A stretch of DNA of 36,381 bases from Corynebacterium dentalis (GTDB lineage: Bacteria > Actinomycetota > Actinomycetes > Mycobacteriales > Mycobacteriaceae). The stretch's first letter is position 1, and every line of letters begins with the position of its first letter. Shown piece by piece: positions 24,993 through 32,694 of this stretch. Under the pieces are notes generated by a model, which was not told the origin of the DNA, searched no databases, and saw only the letters and a list, made by a program, of their open reading frames with translations. The DNA is taken from positions 1-36,381 of the forward strand of contig NZ_OCTS01000009.1 in assembly GCF_900232865.1 (NCBI RefSeq), given 5' to 3'. Made by a program: the position numbers and the translations under genes.

Positions 24993-25808
24993 TCAGTGGC
25001 CGAGTACCAGGGTGCTGGCGGCAGCTTCAATCACATCGTCGGTGATGGTCTCCAACTCGTTGATCTTCAACACTCGCTTGATCTGTGGGAACAATCGCTC
25101 CACCACACGGAAATTGCCGCGGGTCAGCCGCTCGATCGCGGCGATGGCCTGCGCATCCGTGAAATCCTCCGGGTTCAATTCTCTACCCAGGCGCCTCCAG
25201 TGCCGGTTCAGCACGAACAGCAGCTCGTCTTTGCCCAGGGCACGGTAGCGATGCGAGAACCCCAGCCGGCTGAACAACTGAGGGTAGTGCCGGAAGCGCT
25301 GGTCAATACCGGGCATGCCGATGAACATGATCGCCACACCGTCACGATCGTGGATGTCGCGCAGCATCTCCAGGGCGGTGGGAGGCAGACGTTCTGCCTC
25401 ATCAATAATGATCAGTTGGGTGAGCTTCTCGCCACTGGATCTGCGCATGTGGAGCCTGTCCCGCTGTCCGGTGGCCATCAGATGCTCCATGATGCAGACG
25501 TCGAGTTTGCCCCGGTAAAATTCGATGTCACGGATCAACGTCCGGTACTTCGGTTGCACCTCAGGGGTGTAGAACACGGTGCGCGCCCGATGAGCCGTCG
25601 CGTAGATGGCCAGGTCAGATTCACTGCGTGGACCCCAGTCGTCAATGAACGAGCCCAGAGCATCCCAGTGGGCATAGCGTCTGGCGGACTGTGTTTTGCC
25701 GACTCCTGCATCACCGTGGCAGATGCCGATGGTGGCGTCTTTGCGGATCGCGTTGGCGAACTCGACGAAGCGGCGGTGCTCTTTGGTGACGATGAAGTCG
25801 CGGTTCAT
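24993..25808 (-). CDS. Transposition ATPase (TniB / Tn552 p271 type), first copy
   Basis: This 271-residue AAA ATPase would activate the transposase and choose target DNA, like TniB, MuB or Tn552 p271. Walker A is GDAGVGKTQ (Lys38), Walker B is LIIIDEAERL, and a sensor segment reads FIGMPGIDQRF. It overlaps the transposase gene by 4 bp (ATGA), which indicates translational coupling. Its stop is 10 bp from the inner edge of the left terminal repeat. It is close to the second copy (30139-30948), clearly homologous over the whole length. It is intact, so this copy could support transposition. Confidence 0.88.
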   Translation of the reverse strand: MNRDFIVTKEHRRFVEFANAIRKDATIGICHGDAGVGKTQSARRYAHWDALGSFIDDWGPRSESDLAIYATAHRARTVFYTPEVQPKYRTLIRDIEFYRGKLDVCIMEHLMATGQRDRLHMRRSSGEKLTQLIIIDEAERLPPTALEMLRDIHDRDGVAIMFIGMPGIDQRFRHYPQLFSRLGFSHRYRALGKDELLFVLNRHWRRLGRELNPEDFTDAQAIAAIERLTRGNFRVVERLFPQIKRVLKINELETITDDVIEAAASTLVLGH

Positions 25809-27226
25809 GGTGACAGGTCCTCTTCATAGGTCCGCAGGCGAGACGTACGACCACGCGGCCGTGGCGCTTCGGCGCTCACATCGGGGTTCACAGGGGCAAG
25901 GTCTGATGGGCGTGGCTCGTGGATGGGGATGCGCTCGTTGATCCCGGCACGTAGTTGACGCCGTCGGCGTCGACGAGCGGCCTGGATATCGGCCAGGCTG
26001 TAGCGCTGGTTGGGGTGGTCTTCATCGACAGCGACGCACAGCAACGTGTCGTGGTCGTAGACCCGGATCTCGGAGAGATCCCGCGGGTCGTAGCGGATGG
26101 TGACGTCATGGCCGACAAAAGGTGCCAGGGTCGGGCTGATGTAGCGCTGGCCTTGGAAGTGGATGCCGTCTCGCTGGACTCGGCGGTGGGTGGAGACCCG
26201 CAGCAGGAGTCCGTCGAGTTCTTCAAGGTTCTCCGGCATTCTGGGGATCCACCCCTGCCCGATCCACGCGGCTTTCGGGCTGGTGTTGATTGAAGAATGC
26301 GTGCGCTGGTTGTAGCTGCTGATGAACTCGCCGACGGCGGTATCCAGGCTCGTCAGGTCTAGTACGGGGTGTGGGTTGCGGACGCCGGGGGCGAGGTGGC
26401 CGGGCAGGGTGGTGAGAAGTTCGGTGTTGACGGTGCTGAAGAACCGCTCGATCTTGCCGCGGCCCTGCGGACGGGCGATGGTCGAGTGGATGATCCGGAT
26501 CTTCAGTGCTGTCGTGGTGTACGTGATATGGCCACTGGTGAAGTCGGAGCCGTGATCGACGTAGAGGACGTCGGGAATACCGCACATCGCCCAGGTGGGG
26601 TCTGTTTTTCGCCAGATCGCCTGGCGTAGTGCCAGGGCGGTGTTCATTGCCGAGGGTGCGGTGGTGGTGACCATGTAGCCGCACACTGCCCGGGAGTAGT
26701 CGTCGATGATGATGGTGAGCCAGGGGCGAGTCGGGGTGCCGTCCGGGTTCTGGATGAGGATGTCGAGTTGGGTGTGATCGGCCTGCCAGATGGCGTTGGG
26801 GTGTTCAGCCCGGTGCCGGTAGACCAGTTCGTGTCGATCTCGGTAGGACGTCGGGCCCTCCAATGCGAGGGTGACCATCGCCGGGTCAAGGGCTTGGATG
26901 ATGCTGCGCACGGTGGCGTAGCTGGGTGGTTTCAGCGATAGTTGTTGTGCTCGACAGCTCACGAGGCGATGCAGGGCGGCGATCGATGGGCGTGGCTTGG
27001 TGAGACCAAGGTGTTCGATGTAGGCGACGAGTTCCGCGGATATGCGATGGGCTCCGGCGTCGGATCGTGTGGTGTTGCGTAGCCCGCGGATTCCGTCGGC
27101 GCGGTATCGGGCTACCCACCGGGATAGGGTTCGGGTGCTGATGTCGGTGGCCTGTGCCAGGTCGGTCAGGGTGATGTCGTCTTCGATGTGGAGCCGGAGG
27201 ATCTCCCAGCGTTGCATCTCGTCCAT
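25805..27226 (-). CDS. DD35E transposase (TniA / Tn552 p480 type), first copy
   Basis: This 473-residue transposase has an N-terminal helix-turn-helix region (about residues 5-55), an integrase catalytic core and a C-terminal Mu-type beta barrel. The catalytic triad is Asp150 (WQADHTQLD), Asp224 (VDHGSDF) and Glu260 (GRGKIERFF), with exactly 35 residues between the last two. The ATG at 27226 is chosen because GAGGTG lies six bases upstream and the second copy starts at the same place; a GTG at 27235 is possible. The size matches Tn552's 480-residue transposase. It would cut and join the terminal repeats together with the ATPase downstream. Confidence 0.9.
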   Translation of the reverse strand: MDEMQRWEILRLHIEDDITLTDLAQATDISTRTLSRWVARYRADGIRGLRNTTRSDAGAHRISAELVAYIEHLGLTKPRPSIAALHRLVSCRAQQLSLKPPSYATVRSIIQALDPAMVTLALEGPTSYRDRHELVYRHRAEHPNAIWQADHTQLDILIQNPDGTPTRPWLTIIIDDYSRAVCGYMVTTTAPSAMNTALALRQAIWRKTDPTWAMCGIPDVLYVDHGSDFTSGHITYTTTALKIRIIHSTIARPQGRGKIERFFSTVNTELLTTLPGHLAPGVRNPHPVLDLTSLDTAVGEFISSYNQRTHSSINTSPKAAWIGQGWIPRMPENLEELDGLLLRVSTHRRVQRDGIHFQGQRYISPTLAPFVGHDVTIRYDPRDLSEIRVYDHDTLLCVAVDEDHPNQRYSLADIQAARRRRRRQLRAGINERIPIHEPRPSDLAPVNPDVSAEAPRPRGRTSRLRTYEEDLSP

Positions 27227-27261
27227 CACCGTCACCTCACGCGCTGGTCATTGTGTCCGTG

Positions 27262-27861
27262 TCAGGCGGGCAGTGCTGACTGTCGTCGTTTGGCGCCCTG
27301 CAGATGGCGGTACAGTGTCGCCCGTGACCAGCCGACCATGCTCGCGGCGTCTTCGGCACTGCGGCCTTTGGCTCGTTCCTCGGCGACGATGGCGAGTTTG
27401 CGGTCGACCACCTCTGGATCCACAGGTGGTCGGCCGAAGCGGGTGCCGTTGGACTTTGCTGCGGCGATGCCGGCGTTGACGCGTTCGGTGATCAGTTCTC
27501 GTTCGTACTCAGCCAGGGTGCCCAGCATGCCGAGCATCAACCGGCCCGAGGAGGTCTCCGGGTCGATGCCGTCGGAGACGGACTTGATTTTCACGTCTCG
27601 TTCGCGTAACAGGTTCACCGTGTTGAGTACATCGAGTAGGGACCGGCCCAGCCGGTCGATGCGCCACACCACCACCGTGTCACCGGGTTGAGCGTAGGCG
27701 AGGAGCTTCTTCATCCCCGGACGCTCAGTAGCGTTTTTCGCCCCGGAGGTGACATCGCTGAAGACATCACGGTCCTGAACCCCGGCGGTGACCAAGGCGT
27801 CGTGTTGAAGAGTCGGATCCTGACCGACGGTGGACACCCGGGTGTAGCCCAACAGTCTCAT
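27262..27861 (-). CDS. Transposon resolvase (BinL/TniR type), first copy
   Basis: This 199-residue serine recombinase would resolve cointegrates formed by replicative transposition. It begins MRLLGYTRVST, with the catalytic serine at residue 10, then VWRIDRLGRS and EYERELITERVNAGIAAA (E-helix). It ends in a helix-turn-helix, AEDAASMVGWSRATLYRHL. The ATG at 27861 aligns with the start of the second copy; four upstream codons are possible. Its res site should lie in 27862-28149, where the second element's gene set begins. It heads the minus-strand set resolvase, transposase, ATPase. Confidence 0.9.
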   Translation of the reverse strand: MRLLGYTRVSTVGQDPTLQHDALVTAGVQDRDVFSDVTSGAKNATERPGMKKLLAYAQPGDTVVVWRIDRLGRSLLDVLNTVNLLRERDVKIKSVSDGIDPETSSGRLMLGMLGTLAEYERELITERVNAGIAAAKSNGTRFGRPPVDPEVVDRKLAIVAEERAKGRSAEDAASMVGWSRATLYRHLQGAKRRQSALPA

Positions 27862-28149
27862 GACCACCATCATGCCTCACCAAACCCCAGATTGGAAGAA
27901 GGTGGAACACATTACGGTGAGACAGGTATACGAGACAGTTTTCGGGTCGATTCTCGCAGGAGCGCCCTGTTTCAGTGCGTTCGCCGTAGATGTCTTGTAA
28001 ACCTTTAGCTAAATGAGACATGATGAGCGATGCGTCAAAGGGTGCCGTCGTCGCACAATTTCGGGCGCTGAGAACGTCTCGAAAAGTTGCCTCATCGCGC
28101 TCTGCCTCACGGGGTCGCGCGACAGGAGTTTGTGAGGCATGCTGATCGG
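27862..28149. promoter_or_regulatory. Shared control region between two head-to-head resolvase genes
   Basis: These 288 bases must hold both res regions, both promoters and the left end of the second element. GTGAGGCATG occurs ahead of each resolvase start in both orientations. ATGTCT (27990-27995) and AGACAT (28016-28021) form a short inverted repeat around an AT-rich centre. Base composition shifts from moderately GC to strongly GC-rich at about 28020. I could not find a terminal repeat matching the one at 30952-31000, so the junction is not resolved. Confidence 0.5.
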
Positions 28150-28746
28150 GTGAGGCTTCTCGGGTACACGCGCGTGAGCACCGTCAGTCAGGACGCGCGC
28201 CTGCAACTCGACGCCCTGGGCGCGACGGGTGTTGAGGCGAGGGACGTCTTCTCAGACGTGACCTCGGGCAGCCGTGCCGCGGTGCAGCGGCCAGGGATGA
28301 AGAGACTTCTGGAGTACGCGGAGCCCGGCGACACGGTGGTCGTCTGGCGCATCGACCGACTCGGGCGCTCCCTCATCGACGTGCTGAACACGGTGAACCT
28401 GCTGCGCGAGAAGGACGTGAAGGTTCGATCGATTTCGGATGGCATCGACCCCGAGACCTCGTCCGGGCGGATGATGCTGGGCATGCTCGCGACGCTGGCG
28501 GAGTACGAGCGTGAACTGATCACCGAGCGAGTCAACGCCGGCATCGCCGCGGCGAAGCAGGCTGGCACGCGCTTCGGCCGGCCACCCGTGGATCCGGGCG
28601 TCGTGAAGGAGAAGCTTGCGATCGTGCGAGACGCGCGCGCGAAGGGACGCACCGCCGAAGACGCAGCCCGACTGGTCGGATGGTCCAGAGCGACGCTCTA
28701 CCGTCATCAGCACGCCACCGGCACCCCGGCAGCGGTCGGCGACTAG
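28150..28746 (+). CDS. Transposon resolvase, second copy
   Basis: This 198-residue serine recombinase is collinear with the first copy (27262-27861), with roughly three quarters of residues identical by eye. It begins LLGYTRVSTVSQD, with WRIDRLGRS, the ERELITERVNAGIAAAK helix and a C-terminal helix-turn-helix ending SRATLYRHQ. The GTG at 28150 aligns with the ATG of the first copy; the frame is open further upstream but that part looks non-coding. The transposase gene begins 7 bp after its stop. Codon use is more GC-rich than in the first copy, which suggests arrival from a higher-GC actinobacterium. Confidence 0.9.
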   Translation: MRLLGYTRVSTVSQDARLQLDALGATGVEARDVFSDVTSGSRAAVQRPGMKRLLEYAEPGDTVVVWRIDRLGRSLIDVLNTVNLLREKDVKVRSISDGIDPETSSGRMMLGMLATLAEYERELITERVNAGIAAAKQAGTRFGRPPVDPGVVKEKLAIVRDARAKGRTAEDAARLVGWSRATLYRHQHATGTPAAVGD

Positions 28747-28753
28747 ATGTGCC

Positions 28754-30142
28754 ATGGACGCGCTGGCCCGGTGGCGGATCCTGCGTCTCCATGTCGAGGA
28801 TGACATTCCCCTGGCCACGCTGGTCAGGGAGACCGGAATCGGTCTGCGCACCCTTCAACGCTGGAACCATGACTACGCGGTGGCGGGGATCGACGGGCTG
28901 AAACCGAGCGCGCGAGCGGACGCGGGGACCCGGCGCACCGACCCAGACCTGGTCGCGTTCGTTGAGCAGCTCGGACTCACCAAACCGCGTCCCGGGATGG
29001 CGGCCTTGCACCGGCTCGCCATGGCCGAGGCCGACCGCATCGGGTGCGCCCGTCCAAGCTATTCGACGGTCCGGTCGATCCTGCACCGCCTTGACCCGGC
29101 ACTCGTGACCCTCGCGCTGGACGGCCCAGCCGCGTACCGGGACCGACACGAGCTAGTGTTCCGCCGCCGAGCCGAGCGACCGAATGCGATCTGGCAGGCC
29201 GATCACACCGAACTCGACATCCTCATCGTCGGCGCCGATGGGAAGCCGGAACGCCCCTGGCTAACGGTCGTGATCGACGACTACTCGCGCGCGATCTGCG
29301 GGTACACCGTGTTCACAGGGGCGCCCTCGGCGATCAACACGGCGCTCGCATTGCGGCAGGCGATCTGGCGCAAGACCAACCCGGCTTGGGCGATGTGCGG
29401 TCTCCCCGACGTGCTCCACGTCGACCACGGCAGCGACTTCACCAGCAGGCATCTGGAGTACACGGCGGTGGCGTTGAAGATCCGGCTGATCTACTCGACA
29501 GTCGGCCGGCCGCAAGGTCGCGGGAAGATCGAGCGATTCTTCGGCACCGTGAACACCGAACTTCTCACGACCCTCCCCGGCCACCTCACCCCTCGGGCAC
29601 GAGCCCCGAAGCCGCAGCTCAGCCTCGCGGACCTCGATCAGGCCATCGGCCGGTTCGTCACCGAGTACAACGAGCGCCCCCACAGCGAGATCGGCGCCAG
29701 CCCGAAGGAGGCCTGGATCGGTGACGGCTGGTTGCCGCGGATGCCCGACAGCCTCGACCAGCTCGACGGGCTGCTGCTGACCCTGCCGAAGAACCGCGTC
29801 GTCCAACGCGATGGCATCCACTTCCAAGGCCAGCGGTACCTCTCACCCACACTCGCGCCGTTCGTCGGACGCAGCGTGACAATCAGGTACGACCCGCGCG
29901 ACGTGTCCGAGATCCGCGTCTACGACCACGACACGCACATCTGCATCGCGATCGACGAAGCACACCCCAACCAGCGACTCTCCCTGCGCGACATCGAGAC
30001 CGCCCGACGCGCCCGCCGTCGGCGGCTGCGTCAACAGATCAACGAACGCATCCCCCAGACAGCCGTCCGTGACGAGCCGCGAACCGAGCCGCGGACACCA
30101 CGCCAGGTGAGACTACGCACCTACGAAGAGGACGAGCCATGA
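28754..30142 (+). CDS. DD35E transposase, second copy
   Basis: This 462-residue protein is homologous to the first copy along its length, with Asp150, Asp224 and Glu260 at identical positions (WQADHTELD, VDHGSDF, GRGKIERFF). The start MDALARWRILRLH at 28754 matches the start chosen for the first copy. The C-terminal tail differs but ends in the same RLRTYEED block. It overlaps the ATPase gene by 4 bp. No disruption is seen, so two complete transposition gene sets coexist on this plasmid and may act on each other's ends. Confidence 0.9.
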   Translation: MDALARWRILRLHVEDDIPLATLVRETGIGLRTLQRWNHDYAVAGIDGLKPSARADAGTRRTDPDLVAFVEQLGLTKPRPGMAALHRLAMAEADRIGCARPSYSTVRSILHRLDPALVTLALDGPAAYRDRHELVFRRRAERPNAIWQADHTELDILIVGADGKPERPWLTVVIDDYSRAICGYTVFTGAPSAINTALALRQAIWRKTNPAWAMCGLPDVLHVDHGSDFTSRHLEYTAVALKIRLIYSTVGRPQGRGKIERFFGTVNTELLTTLPGHLTPRARAPKPQLSLADLDQAIGRFVTEYNERPHSEIGASPKEAWIGDGWLPRMPDSLDQLDGLLLTLPKNRVVQRDGIHFQGQRYLSPTLAPFVGRSVTIRYDPRDVSEIRVYDHDTHICIAIDEAHPNQRLSLRDIETARRARRRRLRQQINERIPQTAVRDEPRTEPRTPRQVRLRTYEEDEP

Positions 30143-30948
30143 GCCGCGACTTCATCGTCACGAAAGAACACCGCCGCTTCATCGAATTCGCCAACGCCGT
30201 CCGCAAGGAACGCACGATCGGCATCTGCCACGGCGATGCCGGCGTCGGCAAGACGCAATCCGGCCGCCGATACGCCCACTGGGACACCCTGGAACCCTTC
30301 ATCACCGAGTGGGGACCGCGGAGCGAGACCGACACAGAGCATTACGCCACCGCGAACCGATCCCGGACCCTGTTCTACACGCCACCGGTCCTCCCCAAGC
30401 CGGCGCAGCTCGTCCATGAGATCGACCACCTGCAGACCAGGCTGGGCATCTGCATCGATGAGCACCTGCGCGCCACCGGCAAAGTTACGGGGACTCACGG
30501 CCGCTACAACATGGGCAAGCGGGTCGAGCTGCTCATCATCGACGAGGCCGAACGCCTCACGCCCACGGCCCTGGAAGTCCTCCGAGACCGGCACGACCGT
30601 GAGCACACCGCGATCATCCTGATCGGCATGCCCGGCATCGACCAACGATTCCGGCACTACCCCCAGCTCTACAGCCGCCTCGGGTTCTCCCACCGCTACC
30701 GCAACCTCGGCCGCGACGAACTCCTCTTCGTCCTCGAACGTCGCTGGAAGCGACTGGGCCGCACCCTCGACCCCGACGACTTCACCGACGCGCAAGCCAT
30801 CGCCGCGATCGAACGCATCACTCGCGGCAACTTCCGCCTCCTCGAACGCCTCTTCCCCCAAATCGCACGAGTGCTCAAGATCAACGAACTCGAGACCATC
30901 ACCGACGACGTCGTCGAAGCCGCCGCCAGCGTCCTCGTCATCGGATAG
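30139..30948 (+). CDS. Transposition ATPase, second copy
   Basis: This 269-residue AAA ATPase has Walker A GDAGVGKTQ and Walker B LLIIDEAERL, with the GMPGIDQRF sensor segment, collinear with the first copy at 24993-25808. It starts within the last codons of the transposase gene (ATGA overlap). The region between the Walker motifs is the least conserved relative to the first copy, which may affect target choice. Its stop is followed directly by the element's right terminal repeats (30952-31000). Confidence 0.88.
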   Translation: MSRDFIVTKEHRRFIEFANAVRKERTIGICHGDAGVGKTQSGRRYAHWDTLEPFITEWGPRSETDTEHYATANRSRTLFYTPPVLPKPAQLVHEIDHLQTRLGICIDEHLRATGKVTGTHGRYNMGKRVELLIIDEAERLTPTALEVLRDRHDREHTAIILIGMPGIDQRFRHYPQLYSRLGFSHRYRNLGRDELLFVLERRWKRLGRTLDPDDFTDAQAIAAIERITRGNFRLLERLFPQIARVLKINELETITDDVVEAAASVLVIG

Positions 30949-30951
30949 CCA

Positions 30952-31000
30952 CCGCCAAACAACAACGCAAGAACACCGCCAAAGAGCGTCAACATTCACA
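30952..31000 (+). repeat. Right terminal repeat of the second element
   Basis: Read inward from 31000 it begins TGTGAATGTTGACGCTCTTT, sharing the first nine bases and the GGC spacing with the outer transposon's ends. ACCGCCAAA occurs at 30951-30959 and 30975-30983, 24 bp apart, the same subrepeat spacing as in the other two ends. Confidence 0.7.
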
Positions 31001-31033
31001 CCTGGTCGTCGACGTCGACGAGGCCGCCGAAAA

Positions 31034-31044
31034 CGATCGTTTAC
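31034..31044 (+). repeat. Direct repeat CGATCGTTTAC, left copy
   Basis: This 11-bp word is repeated exactly at 32306-32316. The two copies bracket the tetR and SMR genes. They could mark cassette insertion or a recombination event. Confidence 0.5.
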
Positions 31045-31063
31045 GGCTGAGCCCGCAGCTAAG

Positions 31064-31093
31064 TTGACTTACCATACGTATGGTAGGTATATT
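31064..31093 (+). promoter_or_regulatory. Promoter with TetR-type operator in the spacer
   Basis: TTGACT (31064-31069) and TATATT (31088-31093) are 18 bp apart. The spacer holds the perfect 16-bp palindrome TACCATACGTATGGTA (31070-31085). Repressor bound there would block RNA polymerase directly. Transcription should start at or next to the GTG at 31100, implying a leaderless message, which is common in actinobacteria. This promoter would drive tetR and both SMR genes. Confidence 0.8.
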
Positions 31094-31099
31094 TGAAAT

Positions 31100-31627
31100 G
31101 TGCCAACCAAAATCGAACTTCTCGATCACGCAGTTGAAGTCCTTCGCCGCGGCGATGCCCTCGCCCTCGATGCAGTCGCTCGCGAGGCGGGGTTGACGAA
31201 GCCCGGGGTGGTCCACCATTTCGGCACGAAAGAAGTTCTCACTGTCGCAGTCGTGAACCGCATCATCGACCGCTGGGAAGCGGATCTGCATACTCGGGCC
31301 TCGACGGATGCCGAGCCGATCGACAAGCTGCGCGCGTACGTCGACTACGCACTCAATGGCGACTTCGACTCCAGCGATCTCGCCCTGCTCGCGGACGTGA
31401 ACCTGCGGGAGCGGTTGTCTGCTCTGTGGGCGGAACGCCTCACCCCGTGGCTCGGCAGCGACATCGACACTGACCCGGCGAGCCGCGCATCACTTCGAGC
31501 CGCCCGCCTGCTGGCCGACGGCGCATGGTTCAACGCTGCTCTCGGCATCCCCACCGTCCGCGACGACGAACGATCCGTCCTGCGCGCGATCGCCCTGCAA
31601 CTCGTGAATGAAGGAGACCCCCAGTGA
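31100..31627 (+). CDS. TetR-family repressor of the SMR efflux pair
   Basis: This 175-residue repressor has an N-terminal helix-turn-helix (about residues 5-48: ALDAVAREAGLTKPGVVHHF, then GTKEVL) and a helical ligand-binding domain. It has the layout of TetR regulators that sense the drugs their target pumps export. The GTG at 31100 lies at the predicted transcription start. A 16-bp palindromic operator sits inside the promoter, so it probably represses its own operon. Its stop overlaps the start of the first SMR gene by 4 bp. Ligands are unknown; quaternary ammonium compounds or dyes are plausible from the pump family. Confidence 0.85.
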   Translation: MPTKIELLDHAVEVLRRGDALALDAVAREAGLTKPGVVHHFGTKEVLTVAVVNRIIDRWEADLHTRASTDAEPIDKLRAYVDYALNGDFDSSDLALLADVNLRERLSALWAERLTPWLGSDIDTDPASRASLRAARLLADGAWFNAALGIPTVRDDERSVLRAIALQLVNEGDPQ

Positions 31628-31983
31628 CCAACAAAGCCAAAGGCTGGCTGTTCCTCATCGGCGCGATCGCCGCAGAGGTCACCGGCTCACTATCCCTCAA
31701 GGGGGCGCTCGACGCACCCGCCCTCTATGCACTCGTCGCAGCCGGCTACATCGGCGCCTTCGTGTTCCTCAGCCTCGTGCTGCGCACCGGCATGGCCCTC
31801 GGCGTCGCATACGGCATCTGGGGAGCCTCCGGGGTCGCACTCACGGCGCTCCTCTCCCTCATCATCTTCGGCGAACCGCTCACGCTCTTGATGGGCATCG
31901 GCATCGTCGTCGTCATCGCCGGAGTGCTCTGCGTCGAACTCGGCGCACAGGCCGGTCACAAGAAGAAGGCAGAGGTCGCGTGA
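31624..31983 (+). CDS. Small multidrug resistance (SMR) efflux protein, subunit 1
   Basis: This 119-residue inner-membrane protein has four transmembrane helices. The conserved glutamate that binds drug and proton lies in helix 1 (Glu18 in LIGAIAAEVTGSLSLK), and AYGIWGASGVALTALL forms helix 3. The GTG start overlaps tetR, and the stop overlaps the next SMR gene's ATG (TGATG). Paired SMR genes usually make an obligate heterodimer, like EbrAB or YkkCD. The hydrophilic C-terminal tail (GHKKKAEVA) is absent from the partner, a typical asymmetry in such pairs. Confidence 0.9.
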   Translation: MTNKAKGWLFLIGAIAAEVTGSLSLKGALDAPALYALVAAGYIGAFVFLSLVLRTGMALGVAYGIWGASGVALTALLSLIIFGEPLTLLMGIGIVVVIAGVLCVELGAQAGHKKKAEVA

Positions 31984-32300
31984 TGGTCTGGCTGTTCCTC
32001 ATCGGCGCAATCATCTTCGAGGTCGTCGGCACGCTCTCCCTGCGTATGGCCGTCGACAAGAAGCGCTGGTACGTCGGCGTGGCGGTGGGCTACGTCCTCG
32101 CATTCACCATGCTCAGCCTCGCCCTCGCCGGCGGCATGGCGCTCGGCGTCGCCTACGGCATCTGGGCCGCATCCGGCGTCGCACTCACCGCCATCCTCAG
32201 CAAGTTCCTCTTCAAAGAGCCCTTCACCTGGCTGATGGGCCTCGGCATCGTCCTCATCGTCGGTGGCGTTCTCTGCATTGAACTCGGAGCCGTCCACTAA
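31983..32300 (+). CDS. Small multidrug resistance (SMR) efflux protein, subunit 2
   Basis: This 105-residue protein has four transmembrane helices. The essential glutamate is Glu13 in LIGAIIFEVVGTLSLR, and helix 3 has AYGIWAASGVALTAIL. It starts at the ATG overlapping the stop of subunit 1, so the two are translationally coupled. With subunit 1 it probably forms a proton-driven exporter for cationic compounds such as quaternary ammonium antiseptics. The second CGATCGTTTAC repeat lies just after its stop. Confidence 0.9.
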   Translation: MVWLFLIGAIIFEVVGTLSLRMAVDKKRWYVGVAVGYVLAFTMLSLALAGGMALGVAYGIWAASGVALTAILSKFLFKEPFTWLMGLGIVLIVGGVLCIELGAVH

Positions 32301-32305
32301 CCCGG

Positions 32306-32316
32306 CGATCGTTTAC
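32306..32316 (+). repeat. Direct repeat CGATCGTTTAC, right copy
   Basis: This is an exact copy of 31034-31044, located 6 bp after the stop of the second SMR gene. The 1,272-bp distance between the two copies covers the regulator, promoter and both pump genes. Confidence 0.5.
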
Positions 32317-32323
32317 AGCGGGG

Positions 32324-32656
32324 CTACCAAACGTCGGTCGGGTCAGAGATTCGCTGACATGCTCCCTGCCATACCCAGCACCGCAGCTTGTCGCCGTCGA
32401 TCGTCACCTGGACGCCCACGGCGTCGGCCGTCCAACGTTTCACCTGGACGACGCACCGGACGTTCGTATCCCCGAACTGGAGCCAGGCGTGACCCCATAT
32501 CGTCATCTGCTCGGGAACGATGGTGAGCGGCTGCGCATGCAATCGAAGCTGGAGGGAATCGAGGGTGCGCAGCGGCCCGCGCTTGCGCGCCTCGCGCAGC
32601 TCTCGCTCTTCGCCCCTCTGCGCCGGCAGATGCGGGTAGCGCTTGTTCGTTCCCAC
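32324..32656 (-). CDS. Actinobacterial conserved hypothetical protein
   Basis: This 110-residue basic protein has an Arg/Glu-rich N-terminal helix and a C-terminal beta-rich part, with HAWLQFGDTNVRCVVQVKRW and RCWVWQGACQRI. I recall the W-x-G / RCWVW pattern only from uncharacterised proteins of high-GC actinobacterial plasmids. It is the last gene of a minus-strand series that begins with partition genes near 34900. Function unknown. Confidence 0.6.
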   Translation of the reverse strand: MGTNKRYPHLPAQRGEERELREARKRGPLRTLDSLQLRLHAQPLTIVPEQMTIWGHAWLQFGDTNVRCVVQVKRWTADAVGVQVTIDGDKLRCWVWQGACQRISDPTDVW

Positions 32657-32694
32657 TGTGACATCGTTACGGGAACATCAGACGTCGAGCGTGG

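Larger units (their letters stand above)
28000..31000 (+). mobile_element. Second Tn552-like gene set, nested head to head (left limit uncertain)
   Basis: The resolvase, transposase and ATPase genes repeat the first set in the opposite direction, with higher GC content. The right end is at 31000 (ends AACATTCACA) and shares TGTGAATGT and the 24-bp subrepeat spacing with the outer transposon when read inward. The left end lies somewhere in 27862-28149, and no target duplication was found. The drug-efflux genes lie beyond 31000, so they are outside this end. Confidence 0.65.

Noticed and set aside
31034..32316. Integron cassette with attC-like ends
   Set aside because: The repeated CGATCGTTTAC lacks the GTTRRRY core and the palindromic structure of attC, and there is no integron integrase.
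27996..32317. Inner transposon bounded by TGTAAAC and GTTTACA
   Set aside because: Only seven bases match, no flanking duplication exists, and a much better end homologous to the outer element lies at 31000.
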